A DNA stretch of 16,278 bases from assembly GCA_038239195.1 (NCBI GenBank), contig JBBSEZ010000219.1:1-16278 (forward strand), written 5' to 3'. The translations under genes were made by a program, and so were the position numbers. Shown here piece after piece: positions 1 through 7,338 of this stretch. Position 1 is the first letter of the stretch. Each line of letters starts with the position of its first letter. The notes beneath the pieces are model-generated. The model ran no database searches. It saw nothing but the letters and a program-made list of their open reading frames with translations, and had not been told where the DNA came from. The stretch comes from JBBSEZ01 sp038239195. Its GTDB lineage: Bacteria > Planctomycetota > Planctomycetia > Gemmatales > Gemmataceae.

Positions 1-178
<178 letters not shown>

Positions 179-200
179 GCCTCGATCCGCGCCCGACCGC

Positions 201-1409
201 TCAGCGAAGCGCCGCCACACACGCCCCCACAAACGCCACGAACGCCACGCCTGTCGCCGCCGCGACCCCCACCGTTGGCCACGGACACGCCACGCGCGTG
301 CCGCTCCCCGCCGGGGGCCATTCGACGCTCGGGAAGTCAGGCTGCCAGGGAGGCGGGCCCCCGCCGTCTTCGGCCACCAGGCGGGCCCGGCCCTGGAAGA
401 GCGCCGCCCCGACGGCGAGCAGCAACAGGGCCGCGGTGAAGAAGATGTAGGGCGGGATGGCGCCCGGCGAGTCCTCGAGGGCCTTGAGCGACTCGAAGCG
501 CAGCGCGGTCACGGCCAGCGAGTTGTTGAGGAAGTGGAGCAGGATCGGCGCCCACAGCGAGCGCGTGACGAGGTAGGTAAAGTGCAACCACAGGCCCAGG
601 AGCGCCGCGATGGTGCCCTGGAGTGGATCGACGTGGATGGCCCCAAAGAAGAACGACGCGAACAGCACGCCCGCGACCACGCCGTAGCGCCCCACCAGGC
701 CGCGCCCCAGGAACGCCCGGCACCACAGCTCCTCGCCAATGCCGGGGAGCACGCCGACGAGCAGCACGGCCAGGCCCCACGGCCAGGAGGAGAAGACCTT
801 CACGATCTCCCCCACGTCGAACAGGCCCTGCCCCTTCGCCTGGGGCCTCAGCAGGTCGAGGTAGGAGCGCAGCACGTCCCCGGCGCCGTTGGCCAGCAGC
901 ACCATCGCTGGAAACCCGACCACCAGGAGGAGCAGGTGCAGCCCGCTCGGCCGGCGTAGGCCGACGCGGCGCGGCCATTCGCTGCCGACGATCAGGCGCA
1001 GTACGGCGAGGGAGAGCAAGATGCCCAGCCCGTGGGCGACGGCGACCGCTACCGCCAGCATGATCGTCCCACCCGTCGTCTGCATGATCGCCATCGGCGA
1101 AGTGTTGCCGGCGTCGGGCTCGATGAGGGCCGGCGCCACCAGCATCATCCCGACCAGCAACAAGCCCGCGACCACACCGCCCGGCACCTGCGTGCAGAGC
1201 ACGTAGCCGATGCACCACACGATCGACCACCAGAAGTTGGGGTGCGCCCAGCGAAACAGCGGTGCGCCCGGGGGCGGCGGAGGGGCCGGAGGCAGATGTT
1301 CCGGCAGCGTCACGCCATACCGGACGTAGCCCGGCCAGATGCCCTCGGGGGGCGGCGGCGGCATCGGAGGGGGATCGCCGGAGGGCGGCAGGGGGTCGTG
1401 GCTGGACAT
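201..1409 (-). CDS. CPBP family intramembrane metalloprotease
   Basis: A 402-residue polytopic membrane protein of the CPBP (CAAX protease/bacteriocin-processing, Abi) family. Three family motifs are visible in order: EELWCR at residues 226-231 (EExxxR), the FxxxH motif at 255-259, and HFLNN at 292-296 (HxxxN). They would supply the glutamates and histidines of the metal site inside the membrane. Hydrophobic segments flank and contain these motifs, and a further one closes the C-terminus (about 378-400). The first 50 residues are extremely proline-rich, and residues 350-368 form a second proline/tryptophan-rich stretch, which is unusual for the family. The ATG at 1409 follows a GAGGG ribosome-binding site. 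The gene begins 24 bases after the upstream glycosyltransferase gene and is the last of its operon. The substrate cannot be told; family members cleave prenylated or peptide substrates, or act in bacteriocin immunity. Confidence 0.9.
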   Translation of the reverse strand: MSSHDPLPPSGDPPPMPPPPPEGIWPGYVRYGVTLPEHLPPAPPPPPGAPLFRWAHPNFWWSIVWCIGYVLCTQVPGGVVAGLLLVGMMLVAPALIEPDAGNTSPMAIMQTTGGTIMLAVAVAVAHGLGILLSLAVLRLIVGSEWPRRVGLRRPSGLHLLLLVVGFPAMVLLANGAGDVLRSYLDLLRPQAKGQGLFDVGEIVKVFSSWPWGLAVLLVGVLPGIGEELWCRAFLGRGLVGRYGVVAGVLFASFFFGAIHVDPLQGTIAALLGLWLHFTYLVTRSLWAPILLHFLNNSLAVTALRFESLKALEDSPGAIPPYIFFTAALLLLAVGAALFQGRARLVAEDGGGPPPWQPDFPSVEWPPAGSGTRVACPWPTVGVAAATGVAFVAFVGACVAALR

Positions 1410-1433
1410 GTTCCCTCGCGGGTCAGGACCGGA

Positions 1434-2939
1434 TCAGTAGCGCACCCATCCGCGCGCCTCCATGAAAGTATACAACCAGGGGTGCCGCCACGGGCTCCAG
1501 AGTTGATAGCTCATGGCCAGTACCGACAGGGCCAGCAGCACCAGCGCCAGGGCTCGCCCCCAGCGCCGCTGCCCCAGCCAATCGACCGCCGGGAGCATCG
1601 TCACGAGCCCCAGCGGCGTCAGCCACATCAGCCAGCGCGGGCCGTTCGTCCAGCCGCCGTAGTTATCGCTCTTGTACACGTAGAAGCCGATCACCACGAC
1701 CGAGAGCGCCAGGGCGAAGGCGGCGAGGAGGTCGCGATCTTGCTCCCCTCTCCCTCTACTCGGAGAGAGAGGAGCAAGTGGTTCGCGCTTCCCCCAGGTG
1801 CGCCAGCAGCGCCGCGCCCCAACGACCATGCCCACCAGCGCCAGCAGCGCGATCGGCATCAGCGAGAAGACGCCGTGATGCCCGAGCAGCAGGTGGAACG
1901 CATACGTCACCTTGCTCTCGCCGTTGCGACCCGCCCAGTCGATGCCGCGCTTCACCTGCCCCGGCGCCACGCGCCAGTGGCTGCCCTCGTACTCGTACCA
2001 CGGCCCGCCGAACTTCGCGTACGCGAAGCCCCACTCCCCCAACTGGAGATAGTTCGCGAACAAGAGCGCTGCCACGGGCAACAGCGCCGCCGGCGCGAAC
2101 GCCAGGAGCGCCTGGCGCGGCCGGCGCCACAGGGCGAAGGCGAACAGCCCCACCGCCAGCGCCGCAGCCGGCAGTTCGTTGCAGGCCGTGAAGCCCGCGA
2201 AGAAGCCAGCCAGGGCGCAGCGGGCCCAACCCTCCGAATCGCGCCGGCCCGGCAGCGACAGATAGACGGCCAGCGCCGCACTCGTGGTGGCGATCGTGTG
2301 GTTGTTGAACGTGATGAGGAACGGCGTCACCATCGTCCCGAAGCACGCCGCCGCGATGGCGTAGAGCCGGCCCCAGTCGGTGGCGCCGAAGCGCTCCACG
2401 AGGCGCACCATCACCATCAGGTAGACAACGAAGGGCACGACGTTGATCGTAAGCAGGATGAAGCGGATGACGTTCCAGCGGTCCTCGACGATCGACCAGC
2501 CGAACAGCTTCTTGAGCGCCCAGTATTCGCCCGCGACAAGGACCGTCAGCAGGGGCGGTTTGCTCGAGTAGAACTCCAGCCGCTCCGGGTGCAGCACCTT
2601 GTCCACGGTCTTCCAGCCGTCTTCGAAAACGATGCCCGTGTCGCCGCTGACGGGGTCGCGCCGGCCGATGACGAACGTTCCCTCGTCCACCAGAGCGCGC
2701 ACGGCGGCCCAGCGCGAGCGGTCGTTGGAACTGAACGTCGGGTACGGCTCGGGGCAATCGCGGGGCCAGGGACGGCGCGGTGGGTCGTGGACCTCGCCCG
2801 GGGACTGGTGGAGGCTCGGCTCGAAGAGGAGCTCGGCCGAGAAGATGCGCCCGATGGCCATGCCGACCGCGACCGCGATCAGCACGCCGTAAGCCAGCCG
2901 GCGCAGTTCGCCGGGGTCAGAAGGAGGGGGGAGGGTCAT
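1434..2939 (-). CDS. Polytopic GT-C glycosyltransferase (GT39/ArnT-like)
   Basis: A 501-residue integral membrane protein with roughly ten hydrophobic segments. After the first membrane helix (about 15-33) comes a large extracytoplasmic loop with NDRSRW at 72-77, in the place where GT39/ArnT-type enzymes carry their acidic loop-1 motif, followed by SSKPPLL at 125-131, which resembles the KPPL motif of that family. I infer a transferase that takes a sugar from a polyprenyl-phosphate donor on the outer face of the membrane; the acceptor is unknown. The ATG at 2939 overlaps the end of the GT2 gene by 23 bases, suggesting translational coupling, and no strong ribosome-binding site is seen. Residues 387-400 (PLAPLSPSRGRGEQ) come from an in-frame palindromic insert in a cytoplasmic or periplasmic loop. 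The product may be annotated only as a hypothetical membrane protein elsewhere. Confidence 0.75.
   Translation of the reverse strand: MTLPPPSDPGELRRLAYGVLIAVAVGMAIGRIFSAELLFEPSLHQSPGEVHDPPRRPWPRDCPEPYPTFSSNDRSRWAAVRALVDEGTFVIGRRDPVSGDTGIVFEDGWKTVDKVLHPERLEFYSSKPPLLTVLVAGEYWALKKLFGWSIVEDRWNVIRFILLTINVVPFVVYLMVMVRLVERFGATDWGRLYAIAAACFGTMVTPFLITFNNHTIATTSAALAVYLSLPGRRDSEGWARCALAGFFAGFTACNELPAAALAVGLFAFALWRRPRQALLAFAPAALLPVAALLFANYLQLGEWGFAYAKFGGPWYEYEGSHWRVAPGQVKRGIDWAGRNGESKVTYAFHLLLGHHGVFSLMPIALLALVGMVVGARRCWRTWGKREPLAPLSPSRGRGEQDRDLLAAFALALSVVVIGFYVYKSDNYGGWTNGPRWLMWLTPLGLVTMLPAVDWLGQRRWGRALALVLLALSVLAMSYQLWSPWRHPWLYTFMEARGWVRY
1739..1778. repeat. Palindromic insert within a coding gene
   Basis: A 40-base inverted repeat with perfect 8-base ends, CTTGCTCC (1739-1746) and GGAGCAAG (1771-1778). 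An inner stem continues with two mismatches and a wobble pair around the loop CTACTC (1756-1761). It is read in frame in the GT-C glycosyltransferase gene and produces the low-complexity residues PLAPLSPSRGRGEQ. Its CTCTCCCTCT...GGAGAGAGAG composition resembles the dispersed CT/GA palindromes that scatter through many bacterial genomes and sometimes land inside genes. Membership of such a family is inferred; only one copy is visible here. Confidence 0.65.
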
Positions 2940-3951
2940 GGGGTGGCGCCGAAATGGGGACGGGGCCGATCGGGTGTTCGGGGGGCGTGGCGGGGGTGCG
3001 CTCGGCGATGCTGTAACTGTCCTCGTCGCGCCCCGTGTAGGCGATGATGAGCTCGGCCAGGAAGCCGATCGACATCATCTGTGCCCCCAGCAGCAAGGCG
3101 GCGGCGGCGTAGACCAGCAACGGCCGTTCGTGAAGAGGCAGGAACATCTCGGGCGCCCACAGGCGGATGATCCAGGTGACGGCGAGATAGAGCAGCACCA
3201 GATTGCCGGCCACGAAGCTGCAAATGCCGAGGGCGCCGAGGAAGTGCTGCGGGCGCTGATTGAAGCCGGTGAGGAACTTGACCGTCAGCAGGTCGAGAAA
3301 GCCCTTGACGAACCGCCGGATGCCGTACTTGCTGTGCCCGAAGCGCCGCCGCCGATGCTGGATCTCGAGCTCGCCGACCTTGAAGCCGCGCGCGTTGGCC
3401 AGGACGGGGATGAAGCGGTGTAGCTCGCCGTAGAGGCGCACCTCGCGAAAGATTTCGGCGCGGTAGGCCTTCATCCCGCAGTTGTGGTCGTGCAGCCAGA
3501 CGCCGGTGAGCCAGCTCACCATGAGGTTGAAGATGCGGCTCGGCCCGACCTTGTGCCAGGGATCGTGCCGCGTTCGCTTCCAGCCGCTGACCACGTCGAG
3601 CGGGCCCCCCGATTCGAGGGAACCGGCCAGGGCGGCGAGGAAGTTGGGGACCTCGGCCGGGTCGTCTTGCAGGTCGGCATCGAGCGTGAGGACGATGGCG
3701 CCGCGCGCCACGTGGAAGCCCGCCGACAGGGCAGCGGCCTTGCCGAAGTTGCGGCGGAAGCGCACGCCGTGGACGTGACGGTGCGCGCGCGCCATTTCGG
3801 CGATGACCTCCCAGGAGCCGTCGCTGCTGCCGTCGTCGATGAACACGACTTCGAGCTCGAGTTGGGCCTTCTGGGCCACGGACTCCAGCTCGGCGAAGAG
3901 CGGCAGCAGGCTCTCCTTCTCGTTGTAAACGGGGACCACGACCGAGATCAC
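2917..3951 (-). CDS. Family 2 glycosyltransferase, GtrB/DPM1-like (polyprenyl-phosphate sugar synthase type)
   Basis: A 344-residue membrane-anchored glycosyltransferase. The N-terminal GT-A domain shows VVVPVYNE (4-11), the nucleotide-binding DDGSSDGS (39-46) and the metal-binding DADLQDDP (91-98); it ends around residue 230. Two hydrophobic segments follow (about 236-262 and 277-304), giving the architecture of GtrB, ArnC and bacterial DPM1-like enzymes that move a sugar from a nucleotide donor to polyprenyl phosphate on the cytoplasmic face. A short proline-rich tail ends the protein. The start is a GTG at 3951 that overlaps the stop of the upstream gene as GTGA, preceded by GGAGGG at good spacing. 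Upstream codons in this frame are only open by chance. The neighbours, a flippase-type protein and a GT-C transferase, fit a lipid-linked sugar pathway. Confidence 0.9.
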   Translation of the reverse strand: MISVVVPVYNEKESLLPLFAELESVAQKAQLELEVVFIDDGSSDGSWEVIAEMARAHRHVHGVRFRRNFGKAAALSAGFHVARGAIVLTLDADLQDDPAEVPNFLAALAGSLESGGPLDVVSGWKRTRHDPWHKVGPSRIFNLMVSWLTGVWLHDHNCGMKAYRAEIFREVRLYGELHRFIPVLANARGFKVGELEIQHRRRRFGHSKYGIRRFVKGFLDLLTVKFLTGFNQRPQHFLGALGICSFVAGNLVLLYLAVTWIIRLWAPEMFLPLHERPLLVYAAAALLLGAQMMSIGFLAELIIAYTGRDEDSYSIAERTPATPPEHPIGPVPISAPPHDPPPSF

Positions 3952-3969
3952 TTCACCCTCCCGGAGGGT
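3948..3969 (-). promoter_or_regulatory. GTGA start/stop overlap with ribosome-binding site inside a hairpin
   Basis: The stop TGA of the flippase-type gene (3948-3950) and the GTG start of the GT2 gene (3949-3951) share bases. The only good ribosome-binding site for the GT2 gene, GGAGGG, lies in the palindrome at 3955-3969 (ACCCTCC, one base, GGAGGGT). In the mRNA it can fold into a short hairpin of five or six pairs. This would tie initiation to ribosomes arriving from the upstream gene, which would open the stem. The overlap is seen directly; the regulatory effect is inferred. Confidence 0.5.
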
Positions 3970-4979
3970 AGGAAATACAGCGCGCTTGCCATCGCCAACT
4001 CCGCCACCGTCCAGACCAGGCGCAACACCAGGACCGTGACCGTCGCCGTCGCCCGGGCCGCAGGCGCTGCCTCCGCGCTCGCCAGTTCCGGGACGAGGAA
4101 CAGCATCAGAAAGAACTCGCGCACTCCCAGACCGCCCGGTGCCACCAGGATCACGAAGCCCGCCACGTAGGCCACCGCCATGCCCGCCGTCAGCCGGCCG
4201 AGCCCCTGCCACGACGGCGAAAAGTCGCTCCCCACCCCCCACAAGGCTGCCACCAGGCCGGCGCCCAGAAACAACCAGCCCACGCCCGTCAGGGCGAGCC
4301 CCTCGGCCAGGTGCGCCAGACCGATGCGCGGGACCGGTGCGCCTTCCTCGCGCCCGGGGAGCTTCATCCGCGCGGCCACGCGATTGAACACGGCCGGCAA
4401 CAGCGGCAGGCCCGTCGCCGCCGCCAGCAACAGGGCCAGGACCAGGGCCAGCGCCCAACCTACCCCGTCGGAGGGGGCTTCCAGCCGGGCCAGGCGCTGC
4501 ACCGCCTCGCCGCTCGGCGCCGGGCCCCCCTCCTCCCCGCACAGGGCGAACAAGAGCGCCGCCAGCAACGAGCCGGCGGCCATCGTGGTCAGCACTTCGT
4601 AAAAGGCCGTCAGTGTCGCCGCGCCCAGCGTCGCGCCGGCCGGGCGGACCTGCGCCGCCCGCATCAGCAAGGCCCACGCCTTGCCCGGCAGATACTTGCC
4701 CAGGTGGCCCAGGTAGTAGGCCTTCAGGGCCATGCCCAGCGGCGGGCGAACGCCCAGGTGACCGAGAAGCGAACGCCAATAAACGGCGGAGAAGCCGATC
4801 CCCACGAGGTAAAGCATCCCCGACAGCAGCAACCACCCCGGCCGCAACGACCGCTGCCACAGTTCGGCGCTGGCGGGCGAGCGGAGATCGACGACGAAGC
4901 GCTGCCCGATGGCGACCAGAATGGCCAGGGCCAGTAACGTCTTGACGACAGGCCACCAACGCCGCAACTTGCCGCGCAT
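3948..4979 (-). CDS. UPF0104/AglD-like flippase-type integral membrane protein
   Basis: A 343-residue polytopic membrane protein of the lysylphosphatidylglycerol synthase transmembrane-region family (UPF0104, related to AglD). The family signatures are HLGKYLPGKAW (about 92-102) after the second or third helix, and APGGLGVREFF near the C-terminus. It lacks the cytoplasmic aminoacyl-transferase domain of full MprF, so it should not modify lipids itself. Members in glycosylation operons are thought to help move or process lipid-linked sugars, but this is not firmly established. The ATG at 4979 was chosen because the protein there starts with a basic stretch and then the first membrane helix; the 69 upstream codons read through an intergenic inverted repeat and look non-coding. 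It is the first gene of the four-gene minus-strand operon and overlaps the GT2 start by four bases. Confidence 0.85.
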   Translation of the reverse strand: MRGKLRRWWPVVKTLLALAILVAIGQRFVVDLRSPASAELWQRSLRPGWLLLSGMLYLVGIGFSAVYWRSLLGHLGVRPPLGMALKAYYLGHLGKYLPGKAWALLMRAAQVRPAGATLGAATLTAFYEVLTTMAAGSLLAALLFALCGEEGGPAPSGEAVQRLARLEAPSDGVGWALALVLALLLAAATGLPLLPAVFNRVAARMKLPGREEGAPVPRIGLAHLAEGLALTGVGWLFLGAGLVAALWGVGSDFSPSWQGLGRLTAGMAVAYVAGFVILVAPGGLGVREFFLMLFLVPELASAEAAPAARATATVTVLVLRLVWTVAELAMASALYFLPSGRVK

Positions 4980-4984
4980 GCCGT

Positions 4985-5125
4985 CTATCGTAGTCCGCGG
5001 GCCGCGATCAGCAATCGTCCGCCCGGTCTTGCTTGCCGATTCGCGCCGGGCGCGAGCGCGAGCTCGTCGAATGCCCTTTTGTGAAGGATTGCGGATTGCG
5101 GATCGCGGCCCGCTTCCTACGATAG
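4985..5125. repeat. Intergenic imperfect inverted repeat with 7-base tandem repeat
   Basis: Two 32-base arms, 4985-5016 and 5094-5125, are inverted copies matching at 28 of 32 positions. Both have the outer CTATCGTAG and the core GCGGGCCGCGATC, broken by a three-base and a one-base difference. A 77-base spacer separates them. The right arm runs into a tandem of a 7-base unit (GGATTGC, GGATTGC, GGATCGC) at 5086-5106. The element fills most of the gap between two divergently transcribed genes, so it may be a MITE-like dispersed repeat, a strong cruciform or a shared operator. No clear -35/-10 promoter was recognised within 4980-5188. Confidence 0.75.
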
Positions 5126-5188
5126 AACCAGTGCCCGCCTCTCTCGCACCCTTTCCCGGGCGGACACACCACAAAGGAGAGACCAAGG

Positions 5189-5620
5189 ATGCATCGCAAC
5201 CTGATGCTGGGGGCTGCGTTGGCGTTTGTCGGCCTGACGGCGAGCGCCCAGGCCGATGAGAAAGGCGCCCTGCCCAGGCCCAAGGCGACGAAGGACGGCA
5301 ATTACGTCCACGTCGTCCTGTTCACCGTGAAAAAAGAGGCGCCCAAGAACGCGGTCGAGAGCGCCATCGTCGATTGCCACAAGATGCTCGCGAAGATCGC
5401 CTCGGTCCGCTCCGTGAAGGTCGGCCGGCCCGCCGCGGAGGACTCGGTCAACTTCGTCAAGAAAGACTACGACTTCGCTCTGGTGATCCTCGTCGAGGAT
5501 CCGGCCGGGCTGAAGGCCTACGTGGACGACCCCCTCCACGTCGCGTTCGTGAAAAAGCACGGCAAGCACTTCGACTTCACGAAGCTCCAGGTCTTCGATT
5601 TCGCCAACCAGAAGAAATGA
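5189..5620 (+). CDS. Exported Dabb (stress-responsive A/B barrel) domain protein
   Basis: A 143-residue protein with an N-terminal signal peptide (hydrophobic 5-17, likely cleavage near ASA-QA at 20-22) followed by a Dabb-type alpha/beta barrel. The domain starts with YVHVVLFTVK (39-48), contains SVKVGRPA (75-82) and the pattern YDFALVILVEDPAGLKAYVDDPLH (seen at 94-117 in parts), and ends with a beta strand near 132-138. The fold is a dimeric ferredoxin-like barrel found in plant stress proteins, polyketide cyclases and many secreted planctomycete proteins; no enzymatic activity can be assigned. The ATG at 5189 follows AGGAGA eight bases upstream. It is transcribed away from the membrane-glycosylation operon, across the inverted repeat, and is followed 78 bases later by a histidine kinase gene. 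Confidence 0.88.
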   Translation: MHRNLMLGAALAFVGLTASAQADEKGALPRPKATKDGNYVHVVLFTVKKEAPKNAVESAIVDCHKMLAKIASVRSVKVGRPAAEDSVNFVKKDYDFALVILVEDPAGLKAYVDDPLHVAFVKKHGKHFDFTKLQVFDFANQKK

Positions 5621-5698
5621 GCGGGCAAGGACTGCGGCCTCACCTTGGCTCGGCCGATTGTCGAGCCAGGGCCGCCGCATGGAAACTGGGACGAAACC

Positions 5699-7183
5699 AT
5701 GTCCTCGGTCCCTCCAAAACGGGCAACGGGCCAGGCCCTTCCCCTGGCAGCGCTGTTCGACGCCGCGCCCGCGGCGCTCGTCGCGCTGGCGCCCGACGGC
5801 GCCGTCCTGGCCTGGTCCTCCGGCGCCGAGCGGCTGTTCGGTTGGTCGGCCGCGGAGGTCGTCGGGCGCCCCTGCCCCTGGCCGCAGGGGCTCGCCCCCT
5901 TGCTCGAGCGCGCCGTGCGCGGCGAAACCGTCGAGAGCGCGCTCCTCCAACTCGCCCCGCGCGACGGGCCTCCTCTCCTCATCAGCGCTTCGCTGTCCCC
6001 TCTCCGCTCGGGACAGGAGGGGGTCAGCGCGGTCTTCGTGCGCGCAGCGGGGGCGGCACCAGACGAAGGCGACTTTCGCGCGATGGTCGAATCGCTGGAG
6101 GACTTCGTCGGCATCACCCTCCACGAAAAGCAACGCATCTACGTCAGCCCGTCGTTCCTGCGTGCGACCGGCTACGCACCGGCCGAGGTGCTGAACAATG
6201 ACTTTCGTGCCCTCATCCACCCCGACGACCTCGCCGCGGTCGAACGTTTTTTTCACGCCACCCTCGCCGGCGCATCGACGCGCCTGGAGTATCGCTTTCT
6301 CTGCAAGGACGGCTGCTACCTCTCGCTCGAGGCGCAAGCGCGCCCGCTGGCGGGGCCCGATGGCCGCATCGATCGCGTCCTCTGGTCGTCGCGCGACGTC
6401 ACCGAGCGCAAGCGGGCGGAGGAGGAGCGGGCCGCCCTCGAGCGCAAGGTACAAGAAGCGCAGCGCCTGGAGGGGCTCGGCGTGCTGGCGGGCGGGATCG
6501 CGCACGACTTCAACAACCTCCTCACCACCGTCATCGGCTTCGCCAGCCTCGCCGCCAAGGACCTTCCCTCCGACTCGCCGGTCCAGCCTTACCTCGCCCA
6601 GATCGAGGCGGCGGGCCAGCGCGCCGCGGAACTGTGCCAGCAGATGCTCGCCTACGCCGGCAAGGGCCGCTTCCACGTCGAGCCAGCCGACCTCAGCGCC
6701 GTCGTGCGCGACACCTGGGCCCTGCTCCACCTGTCGGTGTCGCGCAACGCGGTGTTGTCGTTCCGCCTGACGCCCGACCTTCCGCCGATCCTCGCCGACG
6801 TCAACCAGCTCCGCCAGATCGTCCTCAGCCTCGTGGCCAACGCTGCCGAGGCCCTCGGCGCGGGCGAGGGCCTCATCGTCGTCGCCACCGAGTGCGTTTA
6901 TGTCAATGCGACCACAGTCGCCAGCCTGCGCCACGGAGATGGAACCGAAGGAGAACACGTCGTCCTCGAGGTGAGCGACACGGGCTGCGGCATGGACGAG
7001 GCGACGCTGGAGCGCATCTTCGAGCCGTTCTTCACCACCAAGTTCCCGGGCCGCGGCCTCGGCCTGGCTGCCCTCCTCGGGATCGTCCGGAGCCACAAGG
7101 GCGCGATCCAGGTGACCAGCGCCCCGGGGGCCGGCTCGACCTTCCGCCTGCTGTTCCCCGTCGCAGCGCCCCAAAGAGAATGA
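5699..7183 (+). CDS. PAS-PAS sensor histidine kinase (HDFNN type, soluble)
   Basis: A 494-residue two-component kinase. A first PAS-like domain lies at about 14-114, a clearer PAS with PAC segment at 126-234 (the FxGxT-like SPSFLRATGY and the closing WSSRDVTERK), then a short helix and the phosphoacceptor GGIAHDFNNLL with His269. The ATPase domain has the N box (LVANAAEA, Asn381), DTGCGM (427-432), FEPFFTTK and GRGLGLA (451-457). No membrane segment or receiver domain is present, so it should be cytoplasmic and signal to a separate regulator; none is encoded nearby. The ATG at 5699 gives a start just before PAS1; a TTG at 5645 in the same frame would add 18 residues but has no better ribosome-binding site. 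The stop codon lies in the arm of a GC-rich hairpin. Confidence 0.9.
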   Translation: MSSVPPKRATGQALPLAALFDAAPAALVALAPDGAVLAWSSGAERLFGWSAAEVVGRPCPWPQGLAPLLERAVRGETVESALLQLAPRDGPPLLISASLSPLRSGQEGVSAVFVRAAGAAPDEGDFRAMVESLEDFVGITLHEKQRIYVSPSFLRATGYAPAEVLNNDFRALIHPDDLAAVERFFHATLAGASTRLEYRFLCKDGCYLSLEAQARPLAGPDGRIDRVLWSSRDVTERKRAEEERAALERKVQEAQRLEGLGVLAGGIAHDFNNLLTTVIGFASLAAKDLPSDSPVQPYLAQIEAAGQRAAELCQQMLAYAGKGRFHVEPADLSAVVRDTWALLHLSVSRNAVLSFRLTPDLPPILADVNQLRQIVLSLVANAAEALGAGEGLIVVATECVYVNATTVASLRHGDGTEGEHVVLEVSDTGCGMDEATLERIFEPFFTTKFPGRGLGLAALLGIVRSHKGAIQVTSAPGAGSTFRLLFPVAAPQRE

Positions 7184-7222
7184 CCGGCGCCGCGCGGAGG
7201 AAGTGTGCGCCGGCGCCGGTCA
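7181..7222 (+). terminator. Putative hairpin terminator of the histidine kinase gene
   Basis: Perfect inverted 11-base arms, TGACCGGCGCC (7181-7191) and GGCGCCGGTCA (7212-7222), extend by one further pair and then a bulged inner stem. The TGA of the kinase gene forms the start of the left arm. There is no T-tract after the stem, so this is not a classical intrinsic terminator; it could still end transcription or protect a 3' end. The remaining 7223-7338 shows nothing else recognisable apart from the ribosome-binding site of the next gene. Confidence 0.45.
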
Positions 7223-7338
7223 AAGCGTTGCCGTCGCTGCCCCGAACGGTTACGATGGCCCAGAGAGCGATGAGGCGTTGATGAGAAGGCCCGGCGAGGT
7301 CGAAAACCTCCGCGCCCGCGCGGATCAGGAAGGCCACC

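Noticed and set aside
1032..3047. A 671-codon open plus-strand frame opposite the CPBP and GT-C genes
   Set aside because: It is antisense to two genes with clear motifs, rich in Arg/His/Gln/Pro repeats from GC-rich third positions, and has no recognisable domain.
3952..4959. N-terminal extension of the GT2 protein to 680 residues
   Set aside because: The upstream codons overlap the flippase-type gene in another frame and have Gly/Ala/Arg-rich noise; the GTG at 3951 has a proper ribosome-binding site and begins at the domain boundary.
4980..5186. N-terminal extension of the flippase-type protein by 69 residues
   Set aside because: It translates the intergenic inverted repeat (Arg/Ala/Ile-Arg-Asn-Pro type sequence) and would put a polar region before the first membrane helix.
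5644..5670. TGGCTCG/CGAGCCA hairpin between the Dabb and kinase genes
   Set aside because: Seven perfect pairs with a nine-base loop and no T-tract; could easily be chance in GC-rich DNA.
5117..7174. A 685-codon minus-strand frame opposite the Dabb and histidine kinase genes
   Set aside because: It shadows two well-supported genes and shows no domain; long antisense frames are expected at this GC content.
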